A stretch of 64,000 nucleotides of DNA, from the NCBI GenBank assembly GCA_030407315.1, contig JALQPE010002041.1, forward strand, positions 124,001-188,000. Direction: 5' to 3'. Shown here one piece after another: positions 39,748-49,427 of the stretch. Source of the DNA: Asparagopsis taxiformis (Eukaryota; Rhodophyta; Florideophyceae; Bonnemaisoniales; Bonnemaisoniaceae). The translations under genes and the position numbers were made by a program. Numbering within the stretch: the stretch's first letter is position 1; every line of letters starts with the position of its first letter. The notes under the pieces are model-generated. The model had not been told where the DNA came from, searched no databases, and saw only the letters and a program-made list of their open reading frames with translations.

Positions 39748-41555
39748 ATGGCGCGCCGATTCGTAGCCTTTGTGTCTCCCTCCCCATCCGTTCGATTCGC
39801 TTGTACAGCAACCCGAGTCTCTTCCTTCCACGGCGTTTGCGTCCAGCCGCGAACAGCAGCACTATGTCAACCCATCTGTTGTGCCGACAGACGATCTACC
39901 TTCCGAATGGTTGCAACAGAGACTGCGGGTAAGAAGGGAGGCAAGAAATCAAAAAACAATTCAGGCGCGGCAAAGCGTGAAAAGAAGAGTTCGGCCTCTC
40001 CTGGATTATTGAAAGCACTTGAAAAGTACGAACCAATTATTGGCATAGAAGTTCATGTTCAACTCGCCACAAACTCCAAAGCTTACTGCCCCTGCCCTAC
40101 AAAACCAGTTCGTACTCCAAACGTCACCGTCTGCCCCGTTTGCATGGGCCATCCAGGAGCCCTACCAGTCGTAAATGCAAAAGTGGTGGAGCTTGCGGCT
40201 AAAGCCGGTATGGCACTCAACTGTAAAATAGCCAAATACTCTGCGTACGACAGAAAGAATTACTACTACGTCGATACGTCCAAGAACTATCAAATCACAC
40301 AGGACCGCTTTCCAATTGCTCAACATGGCAGTATTACCCTCTCCAGTTCCAACAAGATTGTTGGAATAACCCGATTACACATGGAGGAAGACTCGGCTAA
40401 AATGTCACACGAAGGTGCGGGCGCTTCTGGTCGACTGACCGATTCGACACATTCCCTTGTGGATTTCAATCGTGCCGGTGTCCCACTCATTGAAATCGTC
40501 AGCGAACCCGACTTGCGAACAGGCGCCGAGGCCGCCGAATACGGACAAGAATTGCAGAGAATTTTGCGTTACGTGGGCACCAGCGACTGTAACATGCAGG
40601 ATGGAAGCTTGCGCTGTGATGTGAACATCTCTATCAGGCCGAAGGGGGAGCAAATATTTGGTACCAAAGTGGAGTTGAAGAACCTCAACTCGTTTTCTTC
40701 GGCGCAAAAGTCGGTCGACTTTGAGATCGAAAGACAGGCCGCCGTTCTGGACGCTGGCGAATCAGTCGTGATGGAAACGAGAACGTGGGATGAGAAGACG
40801 AATGAGACAAAGACTATGCGTGTGAAGGAAGGCTCTGCAGATTATCGATATTTTCCAGAGCCGGATATCCCGCCTCTGCAGCTTTCAGATGAACAGCTGC
40901 AACGCTGGAGGAAACAATTACCAGAACTGCCAGTAGAGAAACGCGAACGGTATCAGACGCAATTCGGGCTCTCAGTGTATGATGCTTTCTTGCTGTCGGA
41001 TGATGTTTCGGTTGCAAAGTACTTTGATCAAGTCGTTGCGGCTGGTGGAGATGCGAAGCAAGCTGCCAATTGGATTATGGGTGACATTACCAAGGTTCTC
41101 AAGACTGAAAAGATTGGCATTAAAATGTGCAAATTGAGACCGGATGCTTTGGCGGAGATGATTTGTATGATTGACGATGGTATAATCAGTGGAAAGATTG
41201 CAAAGGATTTGATTGCTGAGCTGGTCTTGCAGGGCGGGAGTCCAGTTGAAATTGTGGAAGAACGGTATGTCCATGTCGCTCATCATGTTGAATGGAAGGA
41301 ACAACTCGAGTTACTAATCTTTGTTGTTTATTTTGTTTGTGGTTGAACAGGAATTTGAAACTGATTTCGGACCCTGACGCGATCAGAGAAATCATTGTGA
41401 AAGTCATGGAAGACAACCCGAAGGAGCTTGGTCTGTACAGGGATGGAAAGACAAAACTTTTCGGTTTCTTCGTCGGGAAGACGCTGGCTGTCTCTGAAGG
41501 AAGAGCGGATCCGGCAGTGACGAATCGGCTCCTGAAGGAGATTCTGGAGGGGTGA
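39748..41555 (+). CDS. GATB: Organellar glutamyl-tRNA(Gln) amidotransferase subunit B
   Basis: Two exons, 39748-41264 and 41351-41555, encode about 573 residues. GatB, with GatA and GatC, amidates misacylated Glu-tRNA(Gln) in plastids and mitochondria. The leader MARRFVAFVSPSPSVRF is plastid-like; the upstream in-frame ATG at 39541 would give a longer leader. Family blocks: EPIIGIEVHVQLATNSKAYCPCP, CPVCMGHPGALPVVN, DRKNYYYVDTSKNYQITQ, HMEEDSAKMSHEGA, DFNRAGVPLIEIVSEPD, GSLRCDVNISIRPKG, KVELKNLNSF, and ADYRYFPEPDIPPL. Two of the zinc-type cysteines are visible in CPVC. The 86-nt intron (GTATGT at 41265, GAACAG ending 41350) joins VEER to NLKLISDPDAI, the start of the YqeY-like tail domain that binds the tRNA D-loop. 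Both sides match the family. Confidence 0.95.
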
Positions 41556-41852
41556 TACAATTTGCATAGATTGATTTGCAGAGACCAATTGAACAATGAT
41601 TGGCTGGGGAATACATATTTATCGAAATTTTCTCAACGCTTCATAAATATCCTGCTGCCTCTGTTGTATGCAAATTGCAATCATATCACGCACATGTCTA
41701 CCCTCGCGTAGCCGATGATCACATGTTGTTTGGTATAACTCCATCGTGTAATAACCACGCGCCTCTCATCCTCCGCCTCGTTCCGCAACTACCCCAACTT
41801 GCAATCGCATCTATCTACCTTGGACGCAAAGCGAAACGTAGTGCGTCGTTCA

Positions 41853-42377
41853 ATGACTCCCGCAGCCTTCATCCCATCGACCAATATCTTGCGCATAGCA
41901 TACGCAACGCCAATCAGCACACAATACAGTAGAAGGCTATGTTGTCGCAAACCCATCCGTTGCAACTGGCCAGTGTGGCGTGCATCCTCAGTGCCAGAGC
42001 CGGAGCAGACAGGCAGTTCAGCAGAAGATGAGAGACTCAACATGGAGCTGCGTAAAAAAGTTGACGAATTGTTCGGCAGTCGCAGTAACGTCACCATAAA
42101 TGTGGAATCTGACGGAGATGTGCTTTTTAATGTTCGAAGAGCCTCTCAAGACCCCAATTGGGATGATCAAAACACAGCATGGACTATTATTCGCTCTATT
42201 CTCGCTCTTTCACTTTGCGCTGGTGTCGTTTTCACCGCTCTCTACTACTCTGGCGCCGTTCATGGCGCCTCACAATCGGAAAGACATTACGAAATGCCCA
42301 CATACGGTACTAGGTCATACATTGAACCTTACGACCTACTCGATGCTGAAAGACTACAGCTGCAGGACACCCAGTGA
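41853..42377 (+). CDS. One-TM plastid-type protein of unknown function
   Basis: The protein has 174 residues from the ATG at 41853. The first 45 residues (MTPAAFIPSTNIL...) are rich in Ser, Thr and Arg with Phe near the start, like a plastid leader. A short conserved-looking block follows, LRKKVDELFGSRSNVTINVESDGDVLFNVRR, then a single membrane helix (about residues 108-130, IIRSILALSLCAGVVFTALYYSG) and a short polar tail with Tyr and acidic residues. I do not recognise a named family. The layout of N-terminal stromal domain, one helix and a short tail suggests an envelope or thylakoid protein, which is inference. Confidence 0.55.
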   Translation: MTPAAFIPSTNILRIAYATPISTQYSRRLCCRKPIRCNWPVWRASSVPEPEQTGSSAEDERLNMELRKKVDELFGSRSNVTINVESDGDVLFNVRRASQDPNWDDQNTAWTIIRSILALSLCAGVVFTALYYSGAVHGASQSERHYEMPTYGTRSYIEPYDLLDAERLQLQDTQ

Positions 42378-42505
42378 TACTCTCACAATGTATCTTATTC
42401 CTTCTTCACACTTCCGGCCCGATAGCAGTCTGTCTTACCATATTACTCGCATAAATGTACCATTTCCATCCGCACACCAGTGCATATGAATAAAATCCAA
42501 TGCTT

Positions 42506-43264
42506 CTACTTCTTCCTACCCTTCCCTTTCTTCTTTCCGCCGCCCGTGGTCGGCGCCGCAGGTGGCGCGCTGCCCTTTCCACCGGCTGCCTGACTAGCCA
42601 AAGTGAGTTCATACTCTCCCTTGGTCACGCGTGCCAAATCTTTCATGAACAGCTCGTACGTATGAATCTCGACTTCATATTTCACCTGAGCGCCATACGT
42701 CTCCCGCTGCACGGTGGCAGTTTTGCGAATAACCGATGACACAACACCGGACAGCTTGGCAGCAACTGTAACAGTAGCCTCCATTCCACCGGAGCTCTTC
42801 TTCATCGGCATTACAGCTGCAAGCTTGGTATGCATGGCGGCAACTTGCCTCTCAGCGTCCTGGTCCACGTCGATGCGTGGTTTGATCTGGTCGAGAGCAT
42901 TTTCAATTCGCATCAGTGGTAACGGGCGTCCATCCGGTGCTACGTACGACTTTTGAATCGCCGTCACGATTTCATGCCGCTTCAAATCCGACTTTTCCTT
43001 GCGTTCGCCAGCACTTTCCTGCGCTTCGCCCGTGCGAATGATGGTTTCTATAACGGCCGTCACGTCATCCGTTTCAAACGCACTTTTCAACTGATCTGCG
43101 CTGGCTTTTGTTCCTTTACTGGCATTGATGAACACCATGGGAGCCACGACAACGTCGTCCAAACGGGTTATCTTCCCCTCCCTGTACTTGACAACCATGC
43201 CCTCCTGAACCATGACTTCAAAAGTCTTCTTTCCCTTCTTCAGACGAACGAGCATTTCTGGCAT
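42506..43264 (-). CDS. SBDS: Ribosome maturation protein SBDS
   Basis: The protein has 252 residues. SBDS works with the GTPase EFL1 to release eIF6 from new 60S subunits in the cytoplasm. All three domains are visible: the N-terminal domain (LVRLKKGKKTFEVMVQEG ... MVFINASKGTKASADQLKSAFETDD), a helical middle domain (IIRTGEAQESAGERKEKSDLKRHEIVTAIQKSYVAPDGRPLPLMRIENAL), and the C-terminal ferredoxin-like domain (PMKKSSGGMEATVTVAAK... YELFMKDL). The tail is Gly/Lys-rich (GGGKKKGKGRKK), unlike the short acidic human end. The N-terminus lacks about 15 residues of the human protein. Single exon. Confidence 0.9.
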   Translation of the reverse strand: MPEMLVRLKKGKKTFEVMVQEGMVVKYREGKITRLDDVVVAPMVFINASKGTKASADQLKSAFETDDVTAVIETIIRTGEAQESAGERKEKSDLKRHEIVTAIQKSYVAPDGRPLPLMRIENALDQIKPRIDVDQDAERQVAAMHTKLAAVMPMKKSSGGMEATVTVAAKLSGVVSSVIRKTATVQRETYGAQVKYEVEIHTYELFMKDLARVTKGEYELTLASQAAGGKGSAPPAAPTTGGGKKKGKGRKK

Positions 43265-43731
43265 TTTGGGCTACGGCTGCTTCCAGACAGGAACTCGGCT
43301 CTAGCTTGAACAGGGTGAACGTTATCTGGTGAGATACAGCTCCTCCGAAGACAAGTTTTCTCAAAAAGCGAAGCGTATTTTATTGCCCATGACCGACCCC
43401 AGCGCCACTCAAAACAGGCATAACAGACAGCGGAAACCAACCAGCAGTTGTGTGCTGTCATGCGCAGTCTAGAACCATAATGGAAAAGATACCATTACAC
43501 ATGGGTACAAGCCGTAAATTCTAGATTTTATGAGCAGCTTCTATCAGCGTACACAGTGTGGAGTACATGTCTGTGTGCGAATGGTTCATGTACACAGCGC
43601 AGCATAAGAGACTCCGATTACCTCCAGTTCGTTCGCCGTCACGGTCACTACGACGCGCTTCCAGATATTTACAACCCTGATGATTCCAGTTATTTTCATG
43701 TATGAAAGTGTTCTTTGCTCATTCTTCAGTA
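43265..43731. other. Intergenic region, no gene seen
   Basis: It separates SBDS from the next leftward gene. No recognisable coding or RNA feature. Confidence 0.5.
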
Positions 43732-44601
43732 TCACATCAAGCTCGTTCTCATATTGTCTAGTTCATTCTCGATAGCTTTTCTTTCGCTTTCATCACATTC
43801 GATGGATTCGAGGCGGTTGCTCAGTTGAGATACTCTTTGTTCTAGCTGGCTTTTCTCAACAAGAGCATCAGCAGCATCTAGAAGCCTATGTTCCACTCGG
43901 TGGTTATAACGAGAAACAAGCTTCTTCAATGATGGAAGATCCCCTTTTATAGATTCAAGTTCCTGCTCCACGGACCGTTTGTCATGATGCTTTGCCGAGA
44001 ACAAAAGCATCAGTGGTGAACCTTTCTTTGCTCCACGTTCACTTAGAACATCACTCTCTTTGAGCACATGTCCCTTCAATATCAGCTTCATCTCCTTCGG
44101 GCTGGTACTTATACCATCTAGCAATGCAGCTTTTTGTTTCAGTTCACCAACCGTAGCTGATAGTTCAATGTTCACTCTGAATTTATCACGACCTTGCAGC
44201 AGGAAGACAAATGGTCGACCATCAATTTCAGCGTCTCCTTTAATCACTTTTTGTGAACTGGCTTCTACAGCTTTCGCAGAACTCGCAGAAGCTGCAGCTC
44301 GCAATTGTTGTAGTTCATTCATTGATTTCGCCAGACGGGCTTCCTTCTCCTCCTTCTCTTTCTTCTTGTTCTCTTCGCGCTGCTTTTGAGATGGGAGAGC
44401 CATCACTATGGGCGAGGATTCAATTTTCCCATCTGCTAAACTAGTTTGGTCCGACACTGCTTTTCCGCGATGCAACAAGCGTAATCCTCCTTCTATTGTG
44501 CCAGTCTTCTCCTCCGCCAGAAGGCGAAGCTGACCAAACGTCATGTTTACACTGCAGTCGAACTGCAACCGTTGCTTTCCCGCGATAACTTTCACAATCA
44601 T
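43732..44601 (-). CDS. Protein with two ubiquitin-like domains and a C-terminal BAG-like helical domain
   Basis: The protein has 289 residues. A ubiquitin-like domain is at about 1-70 (MIVKVIAGKQRLQFDCSVNMTFGQLRLLAEEKTG, GLRLLHRGKAVSD), followed by a charged coil (KKKEKEEKEARLAKSMNELQQL), a second ubiquitin-like domain at about 128-203 (FVFLLQGRDKFRVNIELSATVGELKQKAAL, KLILKGHVLKESD), and a helical C-terminus at about 208-285 with the BAG-type spacing of charged residues (SIKGDLPSLKKLVSRYNHRVEHRLLDAADALVEK). BAG proteins of the UBL-BAG type are Hsp70 nucleotide-exchange cofactors that link chaperones to the proteasome. Two UBLs before one BAG is unusual, and the BAG call is tentative. Single exon. 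Confidence 0.65.
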   Translation of the reverse strand: MIVKVIAGKQRLQFDCSVNMTFGQLRLLAEEKTGTIEGGLRLLHRGKAVSDQTSLADGKIESSPIVMALPSQKQREENKKKEKEEKEARLAKSMNELQQLRAAASASSAKAVEASSQKVIKGDAEIDGRPFVFLLQGRDKFRVNIELSATVGELKQKAALLDGISTSPKEMKLILKGHVLKESDVLSERGAKKGSPLMLLFSAKHHDKRSVEQELESIKGDLPSLKKLVSRYNHRVEHRLLDAADALVEKSQLEQRVSQLSNRLESIECDESERKAIENELDNMRTSLM

Positions 44602-44878
44602 TTTTTGAACTGCGCGTGGAGGGAATGGGAAAAACGTACGCTACCAAACCTGCGGCCGTTTCAAAACCTTTTGAGAGAGGCTAAATAGCGTTGATAACTG
44701 CAGTGATGCAGAATGGAGGTCGTCCCGAGTTCGCCCACTCGGTTTTGAATTATGGTCAATTGAGCTCAAATTCTTGGGCTCGAATTCTGCCGTCGAATTT
44801 TCTTCTCTATCTGTAGGGCTGATCTTCGCTCGACATCAATCCTTTCATCCGGAAGTTACCAGTAACAGCTTCTACACC

Positions 44879-45490
44879 ATGCCGTCGAGCTCAGTACTAG
44901 AGGAGGCTGTAGCAAGCTCCAGCCGAGTTCACATCCCAATATTTTCCTGCTCTGCGTTCGCTCCGTCCACACCACCTAAATCAATTTTTGTATCTATTCC
45001 ATCCAAGTGCCCAACTAGACCAAAGCGACGGTGCAGAAAACTTTCAAGTTTGTTTATGAAACAGACTGGACAACCCTACAAGAACTCCAACATAGTAGCT
45101 ATACCATGGAAATGTATGAAGCATTGTGGTGCTTGTTGCAAACTCGGAGATTTTGACGAAGAAGTCTTACGTGATATGCTAAAGGTCGATGCAGACGTCG
45201 TGGAATATCTGAGCATGATAGGAGAGGATGGATGGTGCAAATGGTTTGATAATGTTTCACGGAAATGTACAAAGTATGCAGAGAGGCCAAGATTCTGTCA
45301 GGCGACGCCTGAAGTGTTTGAAGAACTCTACGAAACGCCGCGAGATGAATTTGACCAATTTGCAAAGTCTTGTTGTGAATACCATATTTCAAACAGCTAT
45401 GGAGAAGATAGTCAGGAGGCGCAGCGATATGAAGTATTCAAGGAGCTTCCTTGCGAGCATAGCCGGCTATGTGAGGACGGAGTAAATTGA
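44879..45490 (+). CDS. YkgJ-type CxxCxxCC metal-binding protein, probably plastid
   Basis: The protein has 203 residues from the ATG at 44879 (the frame is open further upstream only from a TTG). The first 70 residues are Ser/Pro/Lys-rich without structure, like a leader. The core starts IPWKCMKHCGACCKLGDF, the CxxxCxxCC box of the UPF0153/YkgJ family, followed by GWCKWFDNVSRKCTKYAERPRFCQ, which supplies the further cysteines, and CCEYHI. Members bind zinc or iron clusters; plant and cyanobacterial homologues are plastid or cytosolic with unclear roles. The 3' end overlaps the convergent methyltransferase gene by 53 bases, and its promoter is divergent from the UBL-BAG gene. Confidence 0.75.
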   Translation: MPSSSVLEEAVASSSRVHIPIFSCSAFAPSTPPKSIFVSIPSKCPTRPKRRCRKLSSLFMKQTGQPYKNSNIVAIPWKCMKHCGACCKLGDFDEEVLRDMLKVDADVVEYLSMIGEDGWCKWFDNVSRKCTKYAERPRFCQATPEVFEELYETPRDEFDQFAKSCCEYHISNSYGEDSQEAQRYEVFKELPCEHSRLCEDGVN

Positions 45491-46295
45491 TCGCATTGAG
45501 AGATCCAAAATGTGCATCAAATTCATCGTAGTGAACTTCACTGTATCCGGGATGTGTTGCAGATGAAAGCGTCTTCCCGGTATCTCTGTTCAAGTGACAT
45601 CCATCTACCTCTCTGACTTGTAGAGGAGTCAAGATGTTCTGAGCGAAACGTAGAATCGGGCGTGAAGGACTCGCAATCACATGTTCGACGAACAGATGGG
45701 TTCCTCCTGGTTTGAGGACGCGCAGAATCTCATGTATAACTGCGTTTTGGTCTTTGACACTGCAGAGCGTTAAAGTGGTAATGACAAAGTCACAACTATT
45801 ATCTGGTAACGGTATATGTTCACCTGTACCGTCTACAAGTTGCAAATTGACACCTCTAGCGCTCGCCTTTTCTTTAGCGTACTTCCACATGAATTGGTTT
45901 GGTTCAACACCAATGACGGTCGCACCTTTAGGAATGTACCCGATGTTTGGACCCGTGCCGATTCCGATATCAACCACTGTACTTTCGCTACTCAGTTCGG
46001 AAAAGAGTTGTCGCTTCCTTCCCTCGATGCGCTTCTCATACTCGACCATATTATTTTCCATGCATGTCGCGAAGAGGCGTTTCTTCTCGGTCTTGGACTG
46101 TAGCTGACTTTCGTCGGATTGTTCAGATGTCTCTTCGGCTGTGAAATATGGCTTCAGGAGTGGCACAGAAATGGCGGCCAAACCAACCAGGATTGCTGTA
46201 CGCCTATTCATGTTGATGCTGCAGGAGACGGGATACGTGTTCTTAGAGTTGAAGCCAAGTGATGGACTCGAATACATAAAACAGGGCAGCTCCAT
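45438..46295 (-). CDS. METTL7-like SAM-dependent methyltransferase with N-terminal anchor
   Basis: The protein has 285 residues from the ATG at 46293-46295; the Met at 46211 would give 257. Class I methyltransferase: motif I VVDIGIGTGPNIGYIP, post-I acidic VIGVEPN, then FVITTLTLCSVKDQNAVIHEILRVLKPGGTHLFVEHV, and the diagnostic METTL7-type ending (DGCHLNRDT ... INLLRPHIAGYARK, human LVRPHIYGYAVK). Human METTL7 proteins methylate thiols at the ER and lipid droplets. The N-terminus carries MNRRTAILVGLAAISVPLL, a hydrophobic anchor preceded by twin Arg; with the upstream residues this could be a two-part thylakoid-lumen signal or an ER anchor. Location and substrate are undetermined. Confidence 0.8.
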   Translation of the reverse strand: MELPCFMYSSPSLGFNSKNTYPVSCSINMNRRTAILVGLAAISVPLLKPYFTAEETSEQSDESQLQSKTEKKRLFATCMENNMVEYEKRIEGRKRQLFSELSSESTVVDIGIGTGPNIGYIPKGATVIGVEPNQFMWKYAKEKASARGVNLQLVDGTGEHIPLPDNSCDFVITTLTLCSVKDQNAVIHEILRVLKPGGTHLFVEHVIASPSRPILRFAQNILTPLQVREVDGCHLNRDTGKTLSSATHPGYSEVHYDEFDAHFGSLNAINLLRPHIAGYARKEAP

Positions 46296-46624
46296 ATCGG
46301 CGGTTATCAGTAAGCCTACCAACTCGTCAGATTATTTTTCGAAGGGATACAGATGCATCTGAAGCGGACATGTTGCAATATACAACCCATTTATATGACA
46401 ATGCTTCAATTCAGCAAATGTACGGGAATGTTGTAAGAACATAGGCCACTACAAAAACAATACATGAAGCCGACTACTAGAGTTGAACCCCATGTATCGG
46501 GCGTATTCTGTCGCGGTCTCCCCAGTCGATATAGCGCACACACAAAGGGCGAATTCCCATCGTTTGGAAACTGCCCAAGAAACCAAGTATGCGCATGCTA
46601 CACAAAGCTACTATGCATTCGACA
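46296..46624. other. Intergenic region between METTL7-like and DRG1 genes
   Basis: No gene seen. GTTGAACCCC near 46479 resembles a tRNA B box on the minus strand, but no cloverleaf can be drawn. Confidence 0.5.
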
Positions 46625-47831
46625 CTATATTTGTTTCACAAGCTGGATGACGTCTTCATCGTACAAAACATGGTCTTTTCCACATTTTTGCGGATTGAAC
46701 TTGGTACTTCGGCCCCACACAAGAGCAAACTTGAGCTCATCAGCAAGCGTTTTGTGAATTCGATTGCAGAATGCTGCTACGGTTCTATATCTTTCGTCAT
46801 TCTTTAGAATAACGGGCTCGTCAAAGTCCACCATGGTCACTCCTTTTGGCTTGGTATAAATACGGACAAGTTTGAGATCTGCCCAAATCTTTTCTAGTAG
46901 CCCATCGATATTCCACTGCAGGCCTCCGCTAATTGGAACGTATCGATCCATGCGATGGTACAATTCCAGCTCTTCCATACTGATCTTATCAATCATGTTT
47001 ACCACATAGAGAGCGGGAATAAATCTTCGATTGCCTTCAATCACATCTATAATCTCATCGATTGTGCTGTGCATCGAGGTAATGTTTCAATTAAAGTCAG
47101 AGTTAGACACAAAAAGAGCGAACAAGAAAAGCTACCACGTGCATCAGTTTTGTAACTTACCATTCTCCACGGAGTACAAAATCGGCATTGTGAATTTTGT
47201 ATTCCGCACACACGCTTTTCACTGTCTCAAGCGTCAGGTCTGTCTGCACAGCCGATGAGAAGGAGATGCCACCTCGATCCTTTCTCCTGTAGATGACAGG
47301 TGGCGGCTTCTTGTTGAGTCGTATTCCGAATCCTTCAAGTTCTTTTTCTATAATTCTCTTATGACTGGCCGGTTTTGAGGCGTCCAAAACGATCAGAATC
47401 AAGTCACATGAGCGAGCTACAGCGATAACCTGGCGACCCCTTCCCTTGCCGTCCTTTGCACCCTCGATAATTCCAGGCAGATCCAGCAGCTGAATTTTGG
47501 CACCTTTGTAGTACAACATTCCCGGAATACAAGTTAGAGTTGTAAACTCATATGCTGCTGCCAAACTTTCTGTTCCAGTCAGTAGCGTTAGGAGCGAGGA
47601 TTTTCCTACGGACGGAAACCCGATGAAGCCTACCCGCGCATCGCCAGTTTTGGGGACCTCAAACCCCTCACCACTTGGACCGCCGCCTCCTTTGGGAGGC
47701 GCGATGAGCTCACGTCGTAGCTTGGCCAGTTTGGCTTTCAAGATGCCGAGATGCTGCGATGTGGCCTTGTTTTTCTGGGTTCGAGCCATCTCATTTTCGA
47801 TCTCTTCGATCTTCGCCAATGTGGAAGCCAT
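46625..47831 (-). CDS. DRG1: Developmentally regulated GTP-binding protein 1
   Basis: Two exons, 47161-47831 and 46625-47066, encode about 370 residues, the family's usual length. DRG1 is a translation-associated GTPase of the Obg/DRG group. P-loop [16 protein letters not shown], switch [28 protein letters not shown], and the C-terminal TGS domain ([10 protein letters not shown] ... [47 protein letters not shown]) are complete. G4 is NMID in the second exon (human NKID), a Lys-to-Met change in the guanine-specificity motif. The 94-nt intron (GTAAGT donor at 47160, GCACAG acceptor ending 47067) interrupts the region between FVLRGE and [18 protein letters not shown], which matches animal DRG1 on both sides. 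Confidence 0.94.
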
Positions 47832-48297
47832 GTTGCTGGTGCGACCGGAAGAAACGAAATTTTTCTAACGGCGGTCGCTCGGCAGACGTCGGCTCAGGGA
47901 GGGAGATGGTCGTTGATCGCGACCTAAATAGTGCGTTTACCCAGGAGAGCAAGTTGAAAATTTTTGAGCCGGAATGGTATTTTTACGATTTTCTCCAATC
48001 TCGAGTAAAATACGAACCTTGATGAGGCGTTTCGGCTACATTACGAAACGATCAATTCATCGTCGCGAGGAGACAAGTGTGGTTTGAGACTAATGTATAG
48101 TATCTTTACAATGAATGGAAAAAGGACCCCTACAGACTCTGTATCGAAACGACTAGCTTCTGGACCGCGTGAAGTATATCAACTGTTGCGGAAATCCAAA
48201 CATCCCTCATCAGTCGAATACTAAAACAGGGCGTGAGAAGGATCAGAAATTGCTAAAATGATTCGCAGAGAAATATTCAAGTAAGATCAAGGATAAA
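47832..48297. other. Intergenic region between DRG1 and CP12, no gene seen
   Basis: It holds the DRG1 promoter at its left and the CP12 3' region at its right. No recognisable element. Confidence 0.5.
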
Positions 48298-48805
48298 TTA
48301 GTCCTCGTAGACTCGGCACTCATCGGCCTCCGGAGCGTCTTCGCAGTACTTCTCAAGAGGGTCGGAGGAGCCTTCGTTTGCTTTGAGGTGGGATGCCTCA
48401 GCCTCAAGTTCCTCAACAACGTCCCAGGCCAAAGCGGCCTCCTTGGAGTTCTTGCCGTACTTCTCCTGAGCATCCTGAGCCCTCTTCATTTCCTCCTTGA
48501 TCTTAACCTGAATCGTTTCCAGGTTCATGGTAAAAGCGACGCGGGCTTTCGGGGCAGCGGAGACGAACGTAGCTCCATTGAAAGAGGATACCTGTCTCGC
48601 GGAGAGAATCCGAAGCAAGCGCAGTAGACGCACAATAGATGCAGATAGACAGATTGTATTAGAGGTCTGCAGTTTGTTCGACCGACAAGCATGCGCGAGA
48701 ATCGTAGATCGTAATTGCGTGACGCTGATCGCGTTTTTAACCTACCGCTGATGAAACCTGGGCGACGGGGCGGGAACCCAATGTGAATGATGCGACAAAG
48801 GCCAT
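48298..48805 (-). CDS. CP12: CP12, plastid regulator of GAPDH and phosphoribulokinase, C-terminal cysteine pair only
   Basis: Two exons, 48746-48805 and 48298-48591, encode 117 residues. CP12 is a small disordered protein that ties plastid GAPDH and phosphoribulokinase into an inactive complex under oxidising conditions. The leader MAFVASFTLGSRPVAQ is red-algal type. The second exon begins in phase (GTAGGT donor, GCGAGACAG acceptor, 154-nt intron) within the leader. The mature part has the core AWDVVEELEAEASH (residues 75-88) and the GAPDH-binding end DPLEKYCEDAPEADECRVYED with Cys103 and Cys112. The N-terminal Cys pair, which closes the PRK-binding hairpin in plants, is absent: the matching positions are Glu63 and Ala72. 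Regulation through the C-terminal disulphide is retained; that through the N-terminal one cannot be. Confidence 0.95.
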
Positions 48806-49427
48806 GTTTGGTTGTTGGGATTCGAAAAACTTTGAGATGAGCTGAAGGGTCTGGACGGGAGGACGTGATGGAAATCGAGGGCACTAGTTTGCGAGGAGAA
48901 GTGACCTATTTGTATTTTTTTGACTCAAGGGAGAAATACTGAACAAAGTAATCGATCTGACTGGATAATATTGAGGCAGTTGGGCGCGTTGGGAGGGGCG
49001 ATCCAATCACAGCGGAGCACAGTATTTCGAAAAATCTCTCCGAGGTTTCCAATGGTGGATGGCGTTCGAAAGATCCGAAAATTAGATATCTCAGAGATCG
49101 TTCCGCAGTTTCAACCAATCAAGTTTTGACACTTTTCCGTCATTTTATATTTCCACTGATCAATCGAGAAGCTTTTTTGTCGCCCGCCTCCAACATCCAA
49201 AGATCTCCGTCCATTTTTGCCAAATTACCCGTTGTGTCATTTTGTGGCCAACCTGACCCGACAGCCATCCTCTTAGCTTTTGCCAAGTACAACAAATCAT
49301 TTCGATATTTTCTAGAACAGCATCGTTTCTTCACCAGTAATCCACAAATGTCGCGATTTCACCATGTTCGCTTACAATCCAGTCCCGTCATCCTCAACCA
49401 CTGCAACATTTTCTACATGACATCTGC
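48806..49427. other. Intergenic region between CP12 and the HORMA gene, no gene seen
   Basis: It contains the CP12 promoter. Short frames here have no recognisable features. Confidence 0.5.

Noticed and set aside
44774..44878. Upstream extension of the YkgJ-type protein
   Set aside because: It begins at a TTG codon; the first ATG in frame is at 44879 and family similarity starts well after it.
46470..46560. Possible minus-strand tRNA around GGGGTTCAACTC
   Set aside because: No cloverleaf: the T-arm stem and acceptor stem do not pair.
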